Source: Nephrocerus scutellatus
Taxonomy: Eukaryota > Arthropoda > Insecta > Diptera > Pipunculidae
Assembly (NCBI GenBank): GCA_947095585.1
Contig: OX352761.1
Location: forward strand, 95,685,333 to 95,749,332
Direction: 5' to 3'
Length of the DNA stretch: 64,000 nucleotides
Shown here: in pieces, positions 57,049-64,000 of the stretch
Layout of the letters: each line of letters starts with the position of its first letter
Numbering within the stretch: position 1 is the stretch's first letter
The notes under the pieces: generated by a model
Databases searched by the model: none
What the model was told of the DNA's origin: nothing
What the model saw: the letters and a program-made list of their open reading frames with translations, nothing else
Program-made: the position numbers and the translations under genes

Positions 57049-57332
57049 GTGGACGCCGTGGCTCAGTGGATATGAGCATGGACTTCATGGTTCGAACCCT
57101 AGTAACACCAAAAGTATTTTTCACGGTGTCCCACCTCTCGCGAATGGGTGACAAACGTTCCGAGAGTAATAACTTGTCACGGAATGCTTCTCAATTCGCC
57201 GTTCGGATCCGGTATTAAATTGTAGGTCCCCCCATTTGCATGCAAAAATATTCATGCTCAATACAAATTGTTGCGAGAAGCAAGGCCTTGGACCGCAATG
57301 GTCTGTCGCGCCGAATATTATTATATATGTAT
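57049..57332 (+). mobile_element. tRNA-derived SINE, full length with 9-bp target-site duplication
   Basis: 'attagttag' at 57040-57048 and 57333-57341 flanks a 284-bp element. It begins GTGGACGCCGTGGCTCAG, with A box TGGCTCAGTGG (57059-57069) and B box GGTTCGAACCC (57089-57099), then the body shared with 12664 and 45058, and the tail 'gaatattattatatatg'. About 15 bases of the tRNA-like head between the boxes are missing compared with 12664. This copy defines both ends of the family. Confidence 0.92.
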
Positions 57333-57341
57333 ATTAGTTAG

Positions 57342-58804
57342 AAGTCTGGTTGTTGAAGCCTCCCCATTAAGTCAGCATTTGAAGCAATTTTTCGGATGAA
57401 GACAATTATTTTTCTCTTCGTGCAAGACTTGCTACGCTTAGTCTTGTATCCGCAGAGACAATACGATAATTGAAAGGTCTATTCGATCGCACGACGTAGC
57501 AATTTATTTAACATCGAACTGCATCAAAAGACATAAAAGTGCCCAATAATATTTTCTTCGGCGCACCATATCCTATAGTTCGCGATGCCATTATCGATCA
57601 AGTTAAAGCCACCCATGCGCTTGTTGTACTTAAAAGCATCCATTTGTTCATCTACGAATATGATCAAATAAGAGGCAACAAACACCCAAAACAACATCAA
57701 TATATTGTGTATTGTTTTTATTTTAATATTTATTGTTGATTATTAACTGTTATAGGTGAGCTCTACGCACAATTATCAGGTTTTACAAGACTATTTTCGC
57801 ACGATGTATACAGTAGGCATGTATGTTGGGCAAGCATTTGTACGGAACAAAATTGCAAAAAAAGCTGCTAGGCATTAACCCTATATTTCCGGGATTGGAA
57901 ATTCATATTCTCTTTCATAGCAACCAGAAGACTGATTGTTGATGCTTGTTCTGCATCTGCACCCGTCTTGCGGAAGTTTTTGTCGTTGCTTTTTTACTTT
58001 TTTGTACTTGGTCTTTTTTTTTGCAAAGCAACCGCAGCTGAATTTACAATGATTTTGATGATTAAAAACATAACGTGTAATATTAAAGCACCAAAATCAA
58101 TAACTTTAGCCTGATCGTAAAATATTTTTCCTCTATGAGAGAGTTTCCTCAAGAGAGCCATCAGTGTTCGAGAACATTCTTTTGGTATAACTCTATTTCT
58201 CCCGTTGATCTATTAAAACAACAAAGCCCAAAAAAACATCAAAATATGTCGGAAAAAATAGCAATGGACTAAGAAAGTCATTAAATGATAGTGCTAATGA
58301 CATAGCTTAAGGGTAACATAAATGAGTTTCTTAGACGTCGTTATGAAATGGAGAGTGCAAATTAAACAGTTTGCACATAAGAACAAGTACAGTGCAGTGG
58401 TGTAATAATACACGTATGTGTTGTCATTACGTCGAGTCTTATAGGAACGCAAGATAAGTTCTATGTTTTTTTAAAAAATGTTTCATCAAAACTATCAAAA
58501 AGCACATGGGGTTAATTATAAACTCACAGTAGTTGTTAGTATTAACGTTTTCCTAACTACAATCGTAAAAGCAAATATGCATTTACGTAATAATAGCTGT
58601 GGCCTTGCAACATCATTTAAGTGAATGGTTTTATTTAGCAGTTGCAAATTATCGAATAGAGAAGTCTTACAAGACTGTCAAGGCCTAAATTAAGGGCGAA
58701 ATCTGCAGAATTACGACTTTGACTTAAATTGGTTTGTATATTATACTAACTGTTCCCTGGCGCTTTTCTACACGCAGACACGAATCCCCACGTAACTTTT
58801 ACCA
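57342..58804. other. No recognisable gene
   Basis: The frame at 57539-57739 has no recognisable domain. No repeats were seen. Confidence 0.4.
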
Positions 58805-60640
58805 CCGCAGGGTGGTGGTGTACTTACCTTCACCCACTTACCAATAATATACATTGAAAATTTCATAAAAATAGGTTTGTAAATATGGCTGATATTAAAA
58901 TTTTAATTTTCCCACCACCAACTATAACCTTCAACCACCTGCCAATAATATACCTAGAAAATTTTATATAAATCAGTTTGTAAATATTGCTGATATTAAA
59001 ATTTTTAGCTTTCCCTCCGCCATGGAGTGTAAAGAGGGGGTGTACTATAGCCTATAACCTTCATTCATCTACTAGTAATGCAGTGTCTTTTTTGAGTAAT
59101 CCCTTATCCCTTTTTTTACGGATTTTGCGATGGTAATGCATCATGAGCTCGCAATGAATATCAACGCAGAATCACAACGCGTCGCATTCCTGACGCAAGA
59201 GTACTTATATACATATATTCATAGAAGACTGCGAGATATCGTAACAAAATCAATTACGCGGGTGGAGCCACATTCAGTCTCAAGAAATCATTTGAATGTC
59301 AATGTAGAAATAGTAATGCAACAGCAAATACATCTATTAGCATAAGGAGGCTCGCTTTACAATTTAACGTCTCTTGCTACAGAATTCATCAAGTATTGCA
59401 CAAGGAGCATCTTCATCCATACCATACTACACCAGTTCAAGAACTTATACAAATAGACCTCCATAAAAGATTTGAGTTTTGTAATTGGTTGATTGAAAGG
59501 AATTTTGACAATGATAGTTTTGTGAAACGTATTTTATGGATGGACGAATCTCAATTCACAAGAGATGGCATAACAAACTTTCACAATCTACACACAAACA
59601 TCATTTCAGCACCGCTTCAGTGTAAACGTATGGGCTGGTGTAATTGGCGATAATTTAATTGTACCATTCATATTACTATCGACATTAAATAGTAAACGTT
59701 ATTTACAATTTTTACAAAATGATTTGCCACTCCTCCTTGGTTATGTTTCTGTTTTAAGTAGATTCTTGCACACATACCAACATGATGGTGCACATAGTCA
59801 CTATACGGTATAAATGTTAAGAATTGGTTAAATGAAAATTATCCAAATACTTGAATTGGAAGAAATGGTCAAATTCATTGGCTTGCACGATCACCAGATC
59901 TAACAGTATTAGATTTTTATGTATGGGGAACGATGAAGTCGCTTGTATACTCCAAAAAAATTGATACAAAAGAAGAACTTATACAACGAATACACACAGC
60001 ACCTCAACAGATAAGGGGAGAAGGCATAGTTAGACGAATATAAGCCTGTATTCAATCACAAGGACGAAATTTTGAGCATCTTTTATAACTACATGTAGTA
60101 ATTTTACCTAATAAATTTTTTAAAAATAAAATGTTAATTTTTTCATCACCTTTATAACGCAATAAATCGAGAGTCTCGAGCCAAACTTTGTACTAGGAGT
60201 TGTAGACAATATCAAGGCGAATTAAAATAAGGTCAAAAAATAAAAAATTAGAACGGTTTTATTTGAGAAAAATTTAATTTTTTTTTCATATTTTTTTTTA
60301 TTTAAGGCAACATAGCTCTCAAACGGATGCAGATGCAGGATTACCACTTAGATCTTAAATTAGCCTATATAATTACCAGTCAAATAAGACTAAGTTGGTT
60401 GCTCTCTGAGCATTTTTCGAAGTTACACTTTAATACTTGTGTGTATTTTTATTCTGAACAAAAGTTTGTAAACACCCTGCATCTAAAAGGATATCAAAAA
60501 TTGACCCCCCCCCGCATATGATTTTTTTCGCAGAATGAACCCCCTTAATGGATAAGCATCCCAAACCTGAACACCCTGTATATTAAAAATTTCATAAATC
60601 GGTTAGTAAATCTCCATTTCCATAAAAAACAAGCAACCAC
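58805..60640 (+). repeat. Repeat D: tandem unit of about 110 bp, split by mariner C
   Basis: Units at about 58828-58930 and 58931-59040 share 'ccttcaMccacYtRccaata', 'atatac', 'gaaaattt', 'tttgtaaatat' and 'gctgatattaaaatttt'. A third begins at 59055 and is cut at about 59075. Its continuation ('aaaatttcataaatcggtta') is at 60583-60625, after mariner C. Confidence 0.7.
59076..60580 (+). pseudogene. Mariner C: decayed mariner-like transposon
   Basis: Degenerate ends 'cagtgtctttttt' (left) and 'cagggtgttcagg' (right, reverse strand), both with 'cttatcc' at the same offset. Coding pieces: LALQFNVSCYRIHQVL (59350), FVKRILWMDESQFTRDGITN (first aspartate), LNSKRYLQFLQNDLPLLLG, YQHDGAHSHYTV then a 2-bp insertion, NVKNWLNENYPN, RSPDLTVLDFYVWGTMKSLV, SKKIDTKEELIQRIHTA and the end GRNFEHLL at 60087. 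The second-to-third aspartate spacing is again 36. Several stops and frameshifts make it dead. The region after 60090 to 60580 has no coding similarity. Confidence 0.85.
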
Positions 60641-60654
60641 ACATTTCATTTCAT

Positions 60655-60720
60655 TCTTATATTCTCTATATTAACTTCGCGTGTCCGTGTGTTTTTTATT
60701 TTTTTTATATTTTTACGGGT
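60655..60720 (+). repeat. Family A 5' stub
   Basis: 'attctctatattaacttcgc' followed by 'gtgtccgtgtg', then no further family A unit. Confidence 0.7.
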
Positions 60721-62104
60721 TGTTTTTTTTTTATTTATAAAGATAAATACTAGCAAAAGAGCTCTTCGTTGGGGGCAGACCCTGAGGGCTCTTTTGAGCT
60801 CTTATTCTCATCCAAACATATGAGTTAAAAAATTAACTTATAGCGGCCTCTCGACCCAAGTTTCCGATAAATCCCAATATAATATATAATAGTTATAGTA
60901 TTATTGGAATACCAAACATAACATTTAAGGAGGATTTTATATAAAAGTTCTGGGAAACATGCGTCTTACTCCGGTGTTACAAATATTGCTATTCCTTAGG
61001 TAACCACATTTTTTTTTAATATTTATAAGACAGTCCATCTGAAATATTGTAGCTTTATAACAGTGAAACAATTTTCGAAATCGTTCCAGTAGTTTTCGAC
61101 GTACAATATTTTTATAATATTAAGTATAAATTTATACACTCCTTAAAAATGTATATCTGTCATTTAAATACAATTCTCCTAGATTAAAACAAACAATTTC
61201 CATGACGTGTTTTCAGTATGAAGCAGTAATAACAAATATATTTTTAAAACAGCTGGTAAAGAGTGTGTTGAGACGTATACCCCTATAAATTATTAGCCCA
61301 ACTCAGATAGTCTGTTGAGATACATCAGCAAGACCTCAGAAGTTATTGATTTTAAACAGAACTGTCAAGCTGTTGTCAAGCCTGTCATTTTGTGAAAACC
61401 GAAACATAAACATATTGCTGGATATTTCGACAGTTATTGACAGCTGCATTTATAATTTTCCATAGATATTCATAATCATATGAATGTATATAAATATATT
61501 GATTTCCTACCAGATGAACATTCGCTGAATTTTTATTTGTCGTTCACTTTGATGGTTTTGCTAAATGGAATGATAATTTTGATATCTAATATGCTTCCCT
61601 GATTTATACTTATGTGCAATGTGTTGCAATATGTCTTCTTTTGGGACGATTTTAAGTTGAATCGTTAATGGTCATCTACCTAAAAGGACAGTATGCATTA
61701 ACGGACTGAATGTAAAATTCCAACGAACAAAATTAATTTAATGTCAATTCTCGAAGTTCGGGTATTTTGAATATGGAGTTCTATCTTCATTATTATATTT
61801 GTCTCAACAACCTGTCCTGGCCCCCAAAAGAGTTCTATGTTATCCTTTTAATGTAAATTAAAATCTTTATCAGGTTAAATCTGTACCTACAGTCATCAGG
61901 AAACATCCATACCACCAATACTATAAGTACCACCTAACAGTTCGAGAAAAAGAAGGCATTGTTTGTGGCTTCGTAATTTCATTCTACACTTTAGATTTAG
62001 AGTATTTATTACAACATGAAAAAAAATGTAAAAATTGGAATGGAATGAGGACACAACACGACTTTCTTATACGGACGAATTTTTTTTAAACATTTTTTTA
62101 TTTT
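60721..62104. other. No recognisable gene
   Basis: AT-rich sequence with no repeats or coding similarity seen. Confidence 0.4.
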
Positions 62105-63440
62105 TGTAAATTCTCTATATTAACTTCGCGCACCCGTGTGTTTGTTTGTCGTGGAATCTTGCGATCAATTTTTAACCCACTTCCAAAAGTCCGATTTCAT
62201 TGAAATTTATTTATTATTGCACACAAGCATATCTCCGATGACACCAGTATCACTAAAATTTGTGGCGCCACGGACCTCGTGATCGGAGGTCGCATACAAA
62301 TATTTAACAAAATGTACTCAATTTTCTTCAAATTTTATATACATGTGTATCTCTGATGAGCAACGCTTTTTGTTAAAATTTTGGAGACCCCGGGCCCGGG
62401 GTCGTGAGGCCTCATACAAATTTTTTAAAAAAATTAACCCGATTTTCTTCAAATTTTATATACATGTGTATCTCTGATGAGCAACGCTTTTTGTAAAAAT
62501 TTTGGAGACCCCGGGCCCCGGGCTCGTGAGGCCCCATAAATTTTTTTTTATAAATAATTAACCCGAATTTTTTCAAATTTTATACACATGTGTATCTCCG
62601 ATGAGCAACACTTTCTGTAAAAATTTTAGAGACCCCGAGCCCCGGGGTCGTTAGGCCTCATATAAATTTTTTATAAAAATTAACCCGATTTTCTTCAAAT
62701 ATTAATCTCATGTGTATCTCTGATGGACAAAATTTTTTGTGAAAATTTTGGAAACACCAGGCCCGGGGTCGTAAGGCCCCATACAAATTTTTTAAAAAAA
62801 TTAACCCGATTTTCTTCAAATTTTATACACATGTGTATCCTCAAGTGAACGGGATTTAGGACCGAGGGGTGCCCATAAAAAAATATTAAAAATGAGCCCG
62901 ACTTCTTCAAATTTTAAATACATGCGTAGCCTTCACCCAGAAAAGAATCAAACATTTCAAGGCTCATACAGTTCCTGGCCGAATGCCAGACCAATCGCAA
63001 TGTCAGATGTGGTGGCATTCACGAAGGAACTGAGCAATCACAATGTGGTAAAACATCAGGGACGCACAATAGACCCCAAGGTCGCAGTGCACAAGGCTCT
63101 TTAGCCCCAACTATTATTATAATAATAATAATCTCCGATGGAGAAAACTTTTTGCAAAATTTTGGGAGTGATCGGGCCCTGAGATCCGAATGGTGCCCAT
63201 GTACATTTTTTAAAAATTAGCCTGATTTCCTTCAAATTTCAAATTTCGTTAAATTTAAACACAAAATATGTATCTCCTCTTAGAGAATTTACATGAAAAG
63301 TTTTTATGGATTTTTTTTAAATTTTCTTTTGCAGTTAACAAATTTCTCATAAGTCCGGAGATACGGAAATGGGTAAATTACGAGTTCGAAAATTTTCATG
63401 ATCACCTACTATACTTCCTCTTATTATGTAAAAGAAAGTA
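62105..63440 (+). repeat. Repeat family A, longest array, with a nested insertion
   Basis: Canonical start at about 62109, linker ('ggaatcttgcgatcaattt'), then six to eight units. The 'acatgtgtat' words lie at 62341, 62462, 62586, 62708 and 62829, a period of 121-124 bp. The end has 'gagatacggaaatgggtaaa' and 'ttttcatgatcacctactat' (63360-63415). One unit is interrupted at 62932-63131. Confidence 0.85.
62932..63131 (+). mobile_element. Roughly 200-bp insertion with (att/aat)n tail inside family A
   Basis: A normal unit reads 'catgtgtatctccgatgg'. Here 'catgcgta' is followed by 200 unrelated bases ending 'ccccaactattattataata' and then 'atctccgatgg'. The tail resembles that of the SINE and LINE-3. 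The body has no A or B box, and no target duplication was seen. Confidence 0.6.
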
Positions 63441-64000
63441 AAATATATATGGGGTCCATTGACCTAATGATATTTGCTATGACCACTTTATATTTGTTTG
63501 AAAAAATTTAAGGAGGCCACTTTATAAAAACTCTGGGCAATTAATGAAATAATAAGATTTAGAAAAAATATTTGTATCGAAGCCCGCTGATCAAAGTATT
63601 CGACGTCTTCCAAAGTATAGCGATTCTTGTTTTCTTTAAATACATAACAGGTGCGTGCAAAATTTCAGGACGCTACTATTTAAAAATTAATAAAAAAAAA
63701 AAATGAGATTTATAAAAGAAATTCATATCGTATACGCAGGAGTCTGACCACTTCCAAAATACGACGAAAACCTGCCAAGTATGGCATACAACCTCCAGGA
63801 AAAGTTTGATCACGATCATATGAACGGCGTGGACCGTATAAAATGTGTGTATACGCGTACTGTATACGGATTTTTCTTACTTTCAGTTGAGTTTACAGTT
63901 TAACACTCATTCGACCATTTATAAGAATCTAAAATTAAAAAAAAGCTACAAAGCCTTTCCTTCGTACCACCCTTTTCAATGATAAGGTATAGTCAATGGC
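63441..64000. other. No recognisable gene
   Basis: 63590-63850 contains short words also found in other insect repeats ('aaaatttcaggacgct') but nothing I can assign. Confidence 0.35.

Noticed and set aside
62892..63104. 70-residue frame across the 200-bp insertion
   Set aside because: It starts in repeat sequence and has no recognisable domain; the nucleotide evidence points to a retroposed insertion.

Overview
The window looks like the gene-poor, transposon-rich DNA of an insect, most likely a higher (cyclorrhaphan) fly. It is AT-rich and has no operons or compact genes. Almost everything recognisable is eukaryotic mobile DNA: non-LTR retrotransposons (LINEs), mariner, Tc1 and pogo transposons, a tRNA-derived SINE, and several dispersed elements built on tandem repeats. 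The only host-gene traces I can support are one exon of a Beaten-path (Beat) family immunoglobulin-domain gene (2743-2896, minus strand) and a frameshifted histone H2A copy (33414-33790, minus strand). All identifications are from reading translations and repeats by eye; no searches were run.

Layout. 1-1250: repeat family A (tandem unit of about 120 bp). 2743-3285: Beat exon, with its acceptor end duplicated upstream. 3710-7153: decayed jockey-like LINE, then RTE-like LINE 1, carrying a SINE head, an 87-bp LINE-3 tail and a 60-bp palindrome. 7923-10975: LINE-3 tail, SINE, Tc1-like remnant, RTE-like LINE 2. 10976-13985: family A with a nested SINE, then LINE-5-type 3' UTR. 16457-19560: LINE-3 interrupted by a family A insertion. 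21600-23530: LINE-4, the best preserved LINE. 25183-26367 and 30368-32042: two copies of a Helitron/Helentron-like element, the second split by mariner A. 29765-30360: LINE-5 3' end. 33414-33790: H2A pseudogene. 34621-36780: family A, then family B with an RTE-1 fragment inserted. 38315-40086: family A with a GC-rich minisatellite, then a small MITE. 41990-43575: family B. 44620-49370: SINEs, LOA-like LINE, RTE-2, pogo-like transposon. 50133-55385: LOA-like LINE carrying four perfect 455-bp tandem copies and the intact mariner B. 56150-57332: Tc1-like remnant and a SINE with target-site duplications. 58805-60640: repeat D with a decayed mariner C. 62105-63440: family A.

How the parts relate. 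The window is a record of nested insertions. Mariner A and B are nearly identical and therefore young; B is the only element here with an apparently complete transposase. The SINE's 3' end resembles the 3' end of LINE-3, which suggests, without proving, that LINE-3 machinery mobilised it. Long stretches between elements (13986-16455, 26368-29764, 36781-38310, 40090-41985) show nothing I can identify and are probably intronic or intergenic.
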